Assembly (NCBI GenBank): GCA_963730315.1
Contig: CAVSRD010000005.1
Span: 186,001 to 250,000, forward strand
Reading direction: 5' to 3'
Source of the DNA: VRUE01 sp963730315
GTDB taxonomy: Bacteria; Actinomycetota; Thermoleophilia; Solirubrobacterales; 70-9
Length of the DNA: 64,000 nucleotides
Shown here in pieces: positions 21,298 to 28,115 of the stretch. The translations under genes and the position numbers were made by a program. Under the pieces are notes generated by a model. That model did not search any database, was not told the DNA's origin, and saw nothing but the letters and a program-made list of their open reading frames with translations. Numbering within the stretch: position 1 is the first letter of the stretch; every line of letters begins with the position of its first letter.

Positions 21298-21341
21298 GAT
21301 TGTCGAATTTATGACCCTATGGGGTCATCAAATCGACAATC
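21298..21341. repeat. 44-nt near-perfect palindrome between the CysO-like gene and rfbF
   Basis: Arms of 22 nt (from GATTGTCGA on the left, TCGACAATC on the right) match at 19 of 22 positions around a centre at 21319/21320. It covers the stop of the CysO-like gene and ends 5 nt before the rfbF ATG. It is AT-rich in a GC-rich region and has no T-run. It could be an operator, an RNA hairpin masking the rfbF start, or a U-less terminator. Confidence 0.85.
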
Positions 21342-21612
21342 AGCCCCCCGCCACAGCGGGGAGGATCGTCACCTCGTCGCCCTCGCTGATCTGCGTCTGC
21401 AAGCCGTCCTGGAAGCGGATGTCCTCGCCGCTGACGTAGACGTTGACGAAGCGGCGCAGGTCGCCGTCCTGGGTGATCCGCTCGCGCAGATCGCCGTGCG
21501 CCTCGAAGACCGCGTCGAGCACCTCGCCCACGGTCGAGCCGGCCACCTCGAGCTCGGCCTCCCCTCCGGTCGCGGTGCGAAGCTGGGTCGGGATCTTCAC
21601 GGTGACTGCCAT
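21340..21612 (-). CDS. CysO/MoaD/ThiS-like sulfur carrier protein
   Basis: Ubiquitin-fold carrier whose C-terminal Gly-Gly is activated and loaded with sulfur as a thiocarboxylate. The 90 residues end in ILPAVAGG, as in mycobacterial CysO, and share its RFVNVYVSGEDIRF and GDEVTILP segments. In mycobacteria CysO feeds cysteine synthase CysM; here the partner in the operon is a threonine-synthase-like enzyme. The ATG overlaps that gene's stop by 1 nt (TGATG). Regulation is shared through the upstream SAM-I riboswitch. Confidence 0.9.
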   Translation of the reverse strand: MAVTVKIPTQLRTATGGEAELEVAGSTVGEVLDAVFEAHGDLRERITQDGDLRRFVNVYVSGEDIRFQDGLQTQISEGDEVTILPAVAGG

Positions 21613-22853
21613 CAGGCGACTACCTCCTGCTGCTGCGGTTCGAACTCGGACTCGAAGCTGTCGAGATCTGGGTCGATCTCGTGCATGCGGAAGCTATCGC
21701 GAGTGGCGTCAAGCGTCTTCAGCCCCTCGCCGGTGATGTAGACGACGACCCGCTCGGCGGCGCCGATCTCGCCCCGCTCGGCCAGCTTGGCGAGGACGGC
21801 CACCGTCACCCCGCCGGCCGTCTCGGTGAAGATCCCGGTCGTCTCGGCGAGCAGGCGGATCCCGGCGCGGATCTCCTCGTCGCTGACCGAGTCGATCGCG
21901 CCGCCTGTGCGCCGCGCCTGCTCCAGCGCGTAGGGGCCGTCGGCCGGATCGCCGATCGCCAGGCTCTTGGCGATCGTCTCCGGCTTCTGCGGCTTGCAGA
22001 CCTCCCGGCCCTCGACGAAGGCGGTTGCGACCGGGTCGCAGCCCTGCGCCTGGGCGCCGTTGAAGATCGGCTGGCCGCCGGCGATCAGGCCCAGGTCGAG
22101 CCACTCCTGGAAACCACGGCCGAGCTTGGTGAACAGCGAGCCGGACGCGATCGGGCAGACCACCCGGTCGGGCAGCTTCCAACCGAGCTGCTCGGCGGTC
22201 TCGTAGGCGAGCGTCTTCGAACCCTCCGCGTAGTAAGGCCGCAGGTTGACGTTGACGAAGGCCCAGGGACGCGTTTCGGCGAGTTGCGTGCAGAGCCTGT
22301 TGACGTCGTCGTAGTCGCCCCGGACGCCGACCAGGTTCGTCCCGTAGACGCCGGTGGCGAGCAGCTTCTGCTCCTCGAGGTCGGCGGGAACCAGCACGTA
22401 AGACTCGAGGCCGGCGGCGGCGGCGTGGGCGGCGACCGCGTTGGCGAGGTTGCCGGTCGAGGCGCAGGCTACGGTCTCGAAGCCCAGCTCGCGCGCCTTG
22501 GCGACGGCGACCGCGACGACCCTGTCCTTGAAGGAATGGGTCGGGTTCGCGGCGTCGTTCTTGATCCACAGCTCGGCCTCGAGCCCGAGCCGCTCGGCGA
22601 GGCGCTCGGCGCGCAGCAGCGGGGTCAGGCCCGGCTCGAGCGGATCCCCCGGGCGCCCCTCGAAGGGGAGGAAGTCGGCGTAGCGCCAGATCCCCTGCGA
22701 GCCGGCCTGGATGCGGCGCTTGGCCTCGGAGGCGTCGAGCGAGGAGTGGTCGTAGGCGACCTCCAGCGGACCGAAGCAGTTCTCGCAGGCGAAGCTGGCA
22801 CCCAGCTCGTACCGCGCCCCGCACTCCTTGCACCTCAAGCTGTCTACTGACAT
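21612..22853 (-). CDS. thrC: Threonine synthase-like PLP enzyme
   Basis: PLP fold-type II enzyme. The 413 residues begin with a zinc ribbon (Cys8, Cys11, Cys23, Cys26). The PLP lysine is about Lys109 in THSFKDR, and the phosphate-binding loop region is STGNLANAVAAHAA. By similarity it converts O-phosphohomoserine to threonine. Its operon with a sulfur carrier and its SAM-I riboswitch raise the alternative that it makes homocysteine from O-phosphohomoserine. The ATG at 22851-22853 is chosen because of AAGGA 5 nt upstream; an upstream in-frame extension runs into the riboswitch terminator. Confidence 0.88.
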   Translation of the reverse strand: MSVDSLRCKECGARYELGASFACENCFGPLEVAYDHSSLDASEAKRRIQAGSQGIWRYADFLPFEGRPGDPLEPGLTPLLRAERLAERLGLEAELWIKNDAANPTHSFKDRVVAVAVAKARELGFETVACASTGNLANAVAAHAAAAGLESYVLVPADLEEQKLLATGVYGTNLVGVRGDYDDVNRLCTQLAETRPWAFVNVNLRPYYAEGSKTLAYETAEQLGWKLPDRVVCPIASGSLFTKLGRGFQEWLDLGLIAGGQPIFNGAQAQGCDPVATAFVEGREVCKPQKPETIAKSLAIGDPADGPYALEQARRTGGAIDSVSDEEIRAGIRLLAETTGIFTETAGGVTVAVLAKLAERGEIGAAERVVVYITGEGLKTLDATRDSFRMHEIDPDLDSFESEFEPQQQEVVA

Positions 22854-22875
22854 CCGATCCTTCCTTCTTGCCTTG

Positions 22876-22903
22876 AAAAAAACCTCCGCCTGTGGGGCAG
22901 AGG
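22876..22903 (-). terminator. Intrinsic terminator of the SAM-I riboswitch
   Basis: The transcript has CCUCUGCC, loop CCACA, then GGCGGAGG and seven U residues. The 7-nt CCCCACA inside the hairpin can instead pair with UGUGGGG at the 3' side of riboswitch helix P1 (22920-22926), forming the antiterminator. Confidence 0.9.
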
Positions 22904-22921
22904 TCCGATCGGACGCCTTCC

Positions 22922-23036
22922 CCACATCTCCCAGGTCCGCAACGACCTGCTGGACTTGGCACCTCTCCTCGGACCGCAGGTCCGAGGTGGTTGCCGGGGC
23001 TTCGATGGGCCAGTCCCTCCACCCCTCTGGATGTGG
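22922..23036 (-). promoter_or_regulatory. SAM-I (S-box) riboswitch upstream of thrC-like gene
   Basis: The minus-strand transcript has the S-box core almost unchanged: CCAGAGGGGUGGAGGGACUG, GGCCC, GAAGCCCCGGCAACC and, after the P3 hairpin, GGUGCCAAGUCCAGC. P1 is CCACAUC (23036-23030) with GAUGUGG (22928-22922). P3 is a long GGACC-type stem, and a P4 hairpin CAGGUC/GACCUG is present. A terminator follows. SAM binding should stabilise P1 and end transcription before the threonine-synthase-like and CysO-like genes. Confidence 0.95.
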
Positions 23037-23151
23037 CGCTTATGTTGGGAGGAACCTTACCAGGGGCATTCTCGGACGGCCACAGGCGGGTCGACGGTTA
23101 ACCTGTTGCAAACCATGGACGCCCTGCCCGACGAGACGATGAGCCAGAACG
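23037..23151. other. Divergent intergenic region (riboswitch promoter side / corA leader)
   Basis: Must hold the promoter of the riboswitch transcript on the minus strand and that of the CorA-like gene on the plus strand. TTAACCT at 23098-23104 is a candidate -10 for the plus strand. A short plus-strand frame from ATG 23114 is out of frame with the CorA-like gene. I see no confident promoter. Confidence 0.3.
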
Positions 23152-24159
23152 ATGCCGAACCTTCCGAAGCCGAGACTGCGACGGGCCGGCCGGCGCGGCG
23201 AGCTCATCCCCGCGGCGGCGCAGCCTGAGCCGCAAGCGCCCGACGTCGAGCAGATCGACTCCTCCGGCCTGCGCTGGGTGAAGGTCGAGCGCCCCGGAGC
23301 GCTGGAGCGCACCTGGCTGGAGACCCACTTCGACTTCCACGCACTCGACCTCGAGGACGTCCTCTCCCACAACCAGCGGCCGAAGATCGACGTCTACGAC
23401 GACTACCTGTTCATCGTCCTGCACTTCCCGGTCTTCGACCCGGCAGCGGGGCGGCTCGGGGCCGGCGAGCTGGACCTCTTCGTCGGGCCGGGGTACCTGG
23501 TGACGATCCCCAACCAGCCGCTGCAGCCGGTCGAGTACCTGTTCGAGCGCTGCCGCACCAAGGAGGAGCTGCGCGAGCAGCTCTTCTCGCGCGGCTCCGG
23601 CTACCTGCTCTACCGGCTGATCGACGACAGCTTCGACTACTGCTTCCCGATGCTGCGCAAGATCGGAAACAAGCTCGACGCGCTCGAGGACGAGATCTTC
23701 GAGGGCCGCTCGGAGGAGGTGGTGCGCGACATCTCCAACGTGAAGCAGGAGATCATCAACTTCCGCAAGGTGATCCGCCCGCAGCGGCCCGTCCTGCGCG
23801 ACCTCGAGAAGGTCAAGCAGCGCTACCTCGCACCCGACCTCGACCTCGAGATCTACTTCGACGACATCGTCGACGCCCACGAGCGGATCTGGGACATGCT
23901 GGAGAACTACAAGGAGGTCGCGGCGGCGCTGGAGGAGACCAACGAGTCGGTGATCTCCCACCGGCTCAACGACCTCCTCCGCCTCCTCACCTCGATCAGC
24001 GTCATCGTCCTGCCGCTCACCCTGCTGGCCAGCCTCTGGGGAGCGAACGTCGGGGTCCCCGGCGAACACGACATCGCCGGCTTCTGGGTGCTGCTCGGCG
24101 CGATGGCGGCGATCCTCGTCGGCCTGGTCGCCTACTTCCGCCGGCGCGGCTGGCTGTAG
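23152..24159 (+). CDS. corA: CorA-family divalent cation transporter
   Basis: Inner-membrane Mg2+ (or Co2+/Ni2+) channel. The 335 residues follow the CorA plan: a cytosolic alpha/beta domain with FHALDLEDVLSHNQRPKID, long helices with NKLDALEDEIF and RDISNVKQEIINFRK, and two C-terminal membrane helices at about 278-296 and 310-328. The loop between them normally carries Gly-Met-Asn; here it reads WGANVGVPGEHD, so the Met of the selectivity motif is Ala (297-299). The start is likely but not certain; no strong Shine-Dalgarno is seen. Confidence 0.88.
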   Translation: MPNLPKPRLRRAGRRGELIPAAAQPEPQAPDVEQIDSSGLRWVKVERPGALERTWLETHFDFHALDLEDVLSHNQRPKIDVYDDYLFIVLHFPVFDPAAGRLGAGELDLFVGPGYLVTIPNQPLQPVEYLFERCRTKEELREQLFSRGSGYLLYRLIDDSFDYCFPMLRKIGNKLDALEDEIFEGRSEEVVRDISNVKQEIINFRKVIRPQRPVLRDLEKVKQRYLAPDLDLEIYFDDIVDAHERIWDMLENYKEVAAALEETNESVISHRLNDLLRLLTSISVIVLPLTLLASLWGANVGVPGEHDIAGFWVLLGAMAAILVGLVAYFRRRGWL

Positions 24160-24170
24160 CCTGCCGCTCC

Positions 24171-24659
24171 GTGGCAAATTTTCGAATTTGGGCGCCCTGG
24201 CGCCTTGCCTACGTGAAGGACGCGGCAAAGGACAACGAGGAGCAGTGCATCTTCTGCGCCAAGCCGGCGGCGGGCGACGACGAGGCGAACCTGATCGTCC
24301 ACCGCGGCGAGCGCTGCTTCGTGATCCTCAACCTCTTCCCCTACACCAACGGGCACCTGATGGTGGCGCCCTACGAGCACCTCGGCCGCATCCAGGAGCT
24401 GCCGGGCGAGACCACCGCCGAGATGATGGCGCTGGCGCAGGCGGCGATGAGCCGCCTCGAGGAGGTTTACGAGCCGCACGGCTACAACGTCGGCTTCAAC
24501 CAGGGCCGCGTCGCCGGCGCCGGGGTCGAGCACCACATCCACCTCCACGTCGTCCCCCGCTGGGGCGGCGACACCAACTTCATGCCGGTGATCGCCGACA
24601 CCAGGGTGATGCCGCAGACCCTGGAGCAGAGCTACGAGGCGCTGAAGGGGGCGTTTTGA
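24171..24659 (+). CDS. HIT family hydrolase/phosphorylase
   Basis: Histidine-triad nucleotide-binding protein; actinobacterial relatives act on diadenosine tetraphosphate. The 162 residues have two cysteines (CIFC near 26-29), FPYTNGHLMVAP, and the triad HHIHLHVVPRW near 129-139. It starts with GTG, 11 nt after the CorA-like gene, with TAGCCT 8 nt upstream that could serve a leaderless message. It ends in a TTGA overlap with the phosphomannomutase gene, so the two are translationally coupled. Confidence 0.9.
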   Translation: MANFRIWAPWRLAYVKDAAKDNEEQCIFCAKPAAGDDEANLIVHRGERCFVILNLFPYTNGHLMVAPYEHLGRIQELPGETTAEMMALAQAAMSRLEEVYEPHGYNVGFNQGRVAGAGVEHHIHLHVVPRWGGDTNFMPVIADTRVMPQTLEQSYEALKGAF

Positions 24660-26038
24660 CCGGAGCCGCCCCCCTCGCCCCAGCCGGGATCTTCAAGGCC
24701 TACGACATCCGCGGCCTCTACGGCGAGCAGATGGACGAGACGACGGCGCTCGCGGTCGGCCGCGCCTTCGCCCGGGTACTGGCCCGGCTGCGCGGCAAGG
24801 AGCCCGGCGAGCTGCGGATCGGGCTGGGTCGCGACATGCGCCTCACGGCGCCGGCGATGGCAGCGGAAGTGCGCGACGGCATGGTCTTCGAGGGCGCGAC
24901 GGTGCTCGACGCGGGCATGGTCGCGAGCGAGATGCTCTATTACCTGGTCGGCTCTCGCCAGCTTGACGGCGGCGCGATGGTCACCGCCTCGCACAACCCG
25001 AAGGCCTACACCGGCGTCAAGCTGATCCGCGAGGGGGCGCTGGCGCTCTCCGGCGAGGCGGGGATCGGCGACGTGCAGCGCGAGATCGAAGCCGGGCTCG
25101 GCCCCGCCCCCGGCGATGGGGCCTTCGAGGAGGTCGACATCTGGGAGGATTTCCGCGAGCACGCCCTTTCCTTCGTCGACCCCGGGAAGGTGAAGCCGAT
25201 GAAGCTGGTGGTCGACGGCGGCAACGGGATGGCCGGGCCGATGGTCGGGCCGATCCTGCGCCGCTGCGGGGTCGAACTGGACGAGCTGTACTTCGAGCCC
25301 GACGGCGAGTTCCCCGACCACGAGCCGAACCCGCTGCTGGAGGAGAACCGCCGGCTGATCGAAGCGCGGGTGCGGGCGGCCGGCGCCGACCTCGGCATCG
25401 CCTGGGACGGCGACGCCGACCGCTGCTTCTTCATCGACGGCGACGGGAGCTTCTGCGACGGCGACTTCGTCTGCGCCCTGCTCGCCCGCGCCACCCTCGC
25501 CAAGAGCCCCGGGTCGACGATCCTCTACGACCCTCGCTCCAGCCGCGCCGTACCCGACCTGGTCGCCGCCGAGGGCGGCCGCTCGGCCCTCTCGCGGGTC
25601 GGCCACGCCTTCTTCAAGGCGCGGATGCGCGAGGAGGAAGCGGCGTTCGGCGGCGAGGTCTCCGGCCACTACTACTTCCGTGACTTCTGGTGCGCCGACT
25701 CGGGGACGATCCCCGCCCTGCTGATGCTCGAGCTGCTCTCGGTAGACGGACGCTCACTGGGCGAGCTGGTGGCCGAGTTCCGCTCGCGCTACTTCATCTC
25801 CGGCGAGATCAACTCCGAGGTCGAAGACCAGGCGGCGAAGATGGAGGAGATCGCGGCCCGCTACTCCGACGGGGAGATCGACCGGCTCGACGGGATCTCG
25901 GTCGACTACCCGAAGTGGCACTTCAACGTCCGCCCCTCCAACACCGAGCCGCTGCTCCGCCTCAACCTCGAGTCGCTGGTCTCCCGCGAGGACATGGAAA
26001 GGAAAAGAGATGAGGTTCTTGGCCTCATCCGGACGTGA
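24656..26038 (+). CDS. manB: Phosphomannomutase/phosphoglucomutase
   Basis: Interconverts mannose- or glucose-6-phosphate and the 1-phosphate, feeding nucleotide-sugar and cell-envelope synthesis. The 460 residues have FKAYDIRGLYG near 13, the phospho-serine in TASHNP (Ser112), the metal loop DGDADR near 250, the sugar loop GEVSGHYYF and the C-terminal phosphate-binding RPSNTEP. The TTG at 24656-24658 overlaps the HIT stop as TTGA and gives a natural N-terminus. Glucose-1-phosphate from this enzyme could supply the cytidylyltransferase encoded 3 kb away. Confidence 0.93.
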   Translation: MTGAAPLAPAGIFKAYDIRGLYGEQMDETTALAVGRAFARVLARLRGKEPGELRIGLGRDMRLTAPAMAAEVRDGMVFEGATVLDAGMVASEMLYYLVGSRQLDGGAMVTASHNPKAYTGVKLIREGALALSGEAGIGDVQREIEAGLGPAPGDGAFEEVDIWEDFREHALSFVDPGKVKPMKLVVDGGNGMAGPMVGPILRRCGVELDELYFEPDGEFPDHEPNPLLEENRRLIEARVRAAGADLGIAWDGDADRCFFIDGDGSFCDGDFVCALLARATLAKSPGSTILYDPRSSRAVPDLVAAEGGRSALSRVGHAFFKARMREEEAAFGGEVSGHYYFRDFWCADSGTIPALLMLELLSVDGRSLGELVAEFRSRYFISGEINSEVEDQAAKMEEIAARYSDGEIDRLDGISVDYPKWHFNVRPSNTEPLLRLNLESLVSREDMERKRDEVLGLIRT

Positions 26039-26075
26039 CAGTGATCCAGAACCCCGCCGCCCCCGGACGCGAGAG

Positions 26076-26112
26076 CAAACCCGAATCCATTTCTGATTCT
26101 TCTTCGGGTTTG
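26076..26112. repeat. Inverted repeat downstream of phosphomannomutase gene
   Basis: CAAACCCGAA (26076-26085) and TTCGGGTTTG (26103-26112) form a perfect 10-bp stem with a 17-nt loop; a nested GAATC/GATTC pairing is also possible. It lies between the phosphomannomutase stop and the next gene, and its last base is the G of that gene's first possible GTG. It may be a terminator or a translational hairpin. Confidence 0.7.
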
Positions 26113-27164
26113 TGGCAGCAGAGGATGCGGCGGGCGGCGTGTCTCGGGTTGATCCGGGCGTGAGCCTGACTCCGGAGCAGGCGCTGGAGCAGGCCGCGCT
26201 GGCCGGCATCCACTGCCTCCGCATACCGACGCCCTTCGCGGTCGGGCGGGTCAACTGCTACCTGCTCGAGGACGAGCCGCTGACCCTGATCGACACCGGG
26301 CCCAACTCGGGCAAGGCGCTCGACGAGCTGCAGGGCCAGCTCGCGCGGCGCGGCCACTCGATCGACGATCTCGAGCTGGTGATCCTCACCCACCAGCACA
26401 TCGACCACCTCGGCCTGGTCGAGATCGTCGTCGAGCACTCCGGCGCCGAGGTGGCGGCGCTCGGGCTCGCCGCCGAGCGGCTCGCCGGATTCGGCGAGGA
26501 AGCCGAGCGCGAGGACGAGTTCGCGGTCGGGCTGATGCTGCGCAACGGCATCCCACAGGAGGTCGCCCACGCGCTGCAGAGCGTCTCGCGCAGCTTTCGC
26601 GGCTGGGGCGCGCGGGCAGTGGTGACCCGGCCGCTCGAGGACGGCCAGGCGATGCCCTTTCGCGACCGCACCCTGCAGGCGCTGCACCGGCCCGGGCACA
26701 GCCCCTCCGACACGGTCTTCTGGGACGAGGAGCGCCGCATCCTGATCGCCGCCGACCACCTAATCGCCCACATCTCCTCCAACCCGCTGATCACCCGGCC
26801 GCTGGACGGTTCGGCGCAGCGCACCCAGGCGCTGGTCACCTACATCGAGTCGATGAAGAAGACCAGGGAGATGCCGGCCGAGATCGTCCTCTCCGGTCAC
26901 GGCGAGCCGATCGCCGACCACGTCGCCCTGATCGACGACCGCCTCGCCAAGCACGAGCGCCGCAAGGAGAAGATCTACGCGCTGATCGCCGAGCAGCCTC
27001 GCAGCGGCTACGAGGTCGCGCAGGCGATCTGGGGCAACGTCGCCGTCACCCAGGCCTTCCTCACCCTCTCGGAGGTGATCGGCCACATCGACCTGCTGGT
27101 CAACGAGGGCCGGGTGCGCGAACTCGACGACGGGGAGGTGATCCGCTATGAGGCGACCGGGTAG
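26112..27164 (+). CDS. Metallo-beta-lactamase-fold hydrolase with C-terminal winged-helix-like tail
   Basis: The 350-residue protein has the zinc motif THQHIDHLG near residues 93-100, a second-shell HRPGHSPSD, AADHLI and SGHGEP. A helical tail after about residue 275 (YEVAQAIWG...VNEGRVREL) looks like the winged-helix end of LACTB2/RNase-type members. The substrate is unknown. The first GTG lies in a hairpin; the GTG at 26139 with GAGG upstream may be the true start. It overlaps the lipid kinase gene by 17 nt. Confidence 0.85.
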   Translation: MAAEDAAGGVSRVDPGVSLTPEQALEQAALAGIHCLRIPTPFAVGRVNCYLLEDEPLTLIDTGPNSGKALDELQGQLARRGHSIDDLELVILTHQHIDHLGLVEIVVEHSGAEVAALGLAAERLAGFGEEAEREDEFAVGLMLRNGIPQEVAHALQSVSRSFRGWGARAVVTRPLEDGQAMPFRDRTLQALHRPGHSPSDTVFWDEERRILIAADHLIAHISSNPLITRPLDGSAQRTQALVTYIESMKKTREMPAEIVLSGHGEPIADHVALIDDRLAKHERRKEKIYALIAEQPRSGYEVAQAIWGNVAVTQAFLTLSEVIGHIDLLVNEGRVRELDDGEVIRYEATG

Positions 27165-28113
27165 GGGACGCTCCGCCAAGCGGCGGATGCTGCTGATCGT
27201 CAACCCCTACGCGACGACCGTCTCTGACCGGCTGAAGAACCTGGTGGTCTACGCGCTGCAGGGTCGCTACGAGGTGGAGACGGTCTCCACCGAAGCGCAG
27301 AACCACGCGATCGAGATCGGCCGCGAGGTGCGCGACCACGGCTACGACGTGGTGGTCGCCTTCGGCGGCGACGGAACCCTGAACGAGGTCGCGAACGGCC
27401 TCGCCGGCACCGACGTGCCGGTCTCGGTCCTGCCTGGCGGCTCGACCAACGTGGTCTGCCGCACGCTCGGCATCCCCAACGACGTGGTCGACGCGACCGA
27501 GCACCTGCTCGCCCTGGCCGACGAGTGGGCGCCGCGCAGGATCGACCTCGGCAGGGTCGACGACCGCCGCTTCGTCTTCTCCTGCGGGGTGGGAGTCGAC
27601 GCCACGGTGGTGAGGCGGGTCGACGCACACCCCCGGCTCAAGTCGCGGGCCGGCCACTACTACTACAGCTGGGCGGCGATCTCGGCCTTCTACCGGCGCT
27701 ACATGGTGAACCCGGTGCGACTGCGGGTCGAGGTCGACGGCAAGGCCAGCGAGGGGATCACGGCGCTGGCCCAGAACTCAGACCCCTTCACCTACTTCGC
27801 CGACTCGCCGATCCGCGTCTGCGAAGGAATCGCGATCGACGATGGCACGCTCTCGCTTGCGGTCCTGAAGCGCGCCGCGCAGCGCGACATGCCGACCCTG
27901 ATCGCGCGCTTGTTCAGCGAGCGGCGCCCCGCCGCCCGCCACCGACAGATCGAGCACTTCGACGACATCGCCGCCGCCGGCGTCGCCTCGATCTCGGAGA
28001 CCAGGGACGGCATCGTCCGCCCCTTCCCCGTCCAGGTCGACGGCGATTACATCGGCGAGCGCACGAAGATCGCGCTTGCGGTCGAACCGGGTGCGCTGAC
28101 AGTCGTCGCCTGA
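27148..28113 (+). CDS. Diacylglycerol kinase family lipid kinase
   Basis: The 321 residues belong to the DAGK catalytic family (YegS/DgkB/LCB5 type), which phosphorylates lipid alcohols with ATP. The nucleotide-binding segments are LLIVNPYA near 14, GGDGTLNEVANGL near 74 and LPGGSTNVVCRTL near 95. The C-terminal beta domain holds VQVDGDYIGE. The lipid substrate cannot be told. The ATG lies within the previous gene (17-nt overlap), with GGGGAGG 10 nt upstream, so the two genes are expressed together. It is convergent with rel. Confidence 0.9.
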   Translation: MRRPGRGRSAKRRMLLIVNPYATTVSDRLKNLVVYALQGRYEVETVSTEAQNHAIEIGREVRDHGYDVVVAFGGDGTLNEVANGLAGTDVPVSVLPGGSTNVVCRTLGIPNDVVDATEHLLALADEWAPRRIDLGRVDDRRFVFSCGVGVDATVVRRVDAHPRLKSRAGHYYYSWAAISAFYRRYMVNPVRLRVEVDGKASEGITALAQNSDPFTYFADSPIRVCEGIAIDDGTLSLAVLKRAAQRDMPTLIARLFSERRPAARHRQIEHFDDIAAAGVASISETRDGIVRPFPVQVDGDYIGERTKIALAVEPGALTVVA

Positions 28114-28115
28114 GC

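Noticed and set aside
23037..23151. Mg2+ riboswitch (M-box) or leader peptide ahead of the CorA-like gene
   Set aside because: No M-box motifs, and the short frame from 23114 has no ribosome-binding site or features of a leader peptide.
24188..24655. N-terminal extension of phosphomannomutase through the HIT gene
   Set aside because: The frame before 24656 is Arg/Pro-rich and opposite in character; it is a shadow of the HIT gene.
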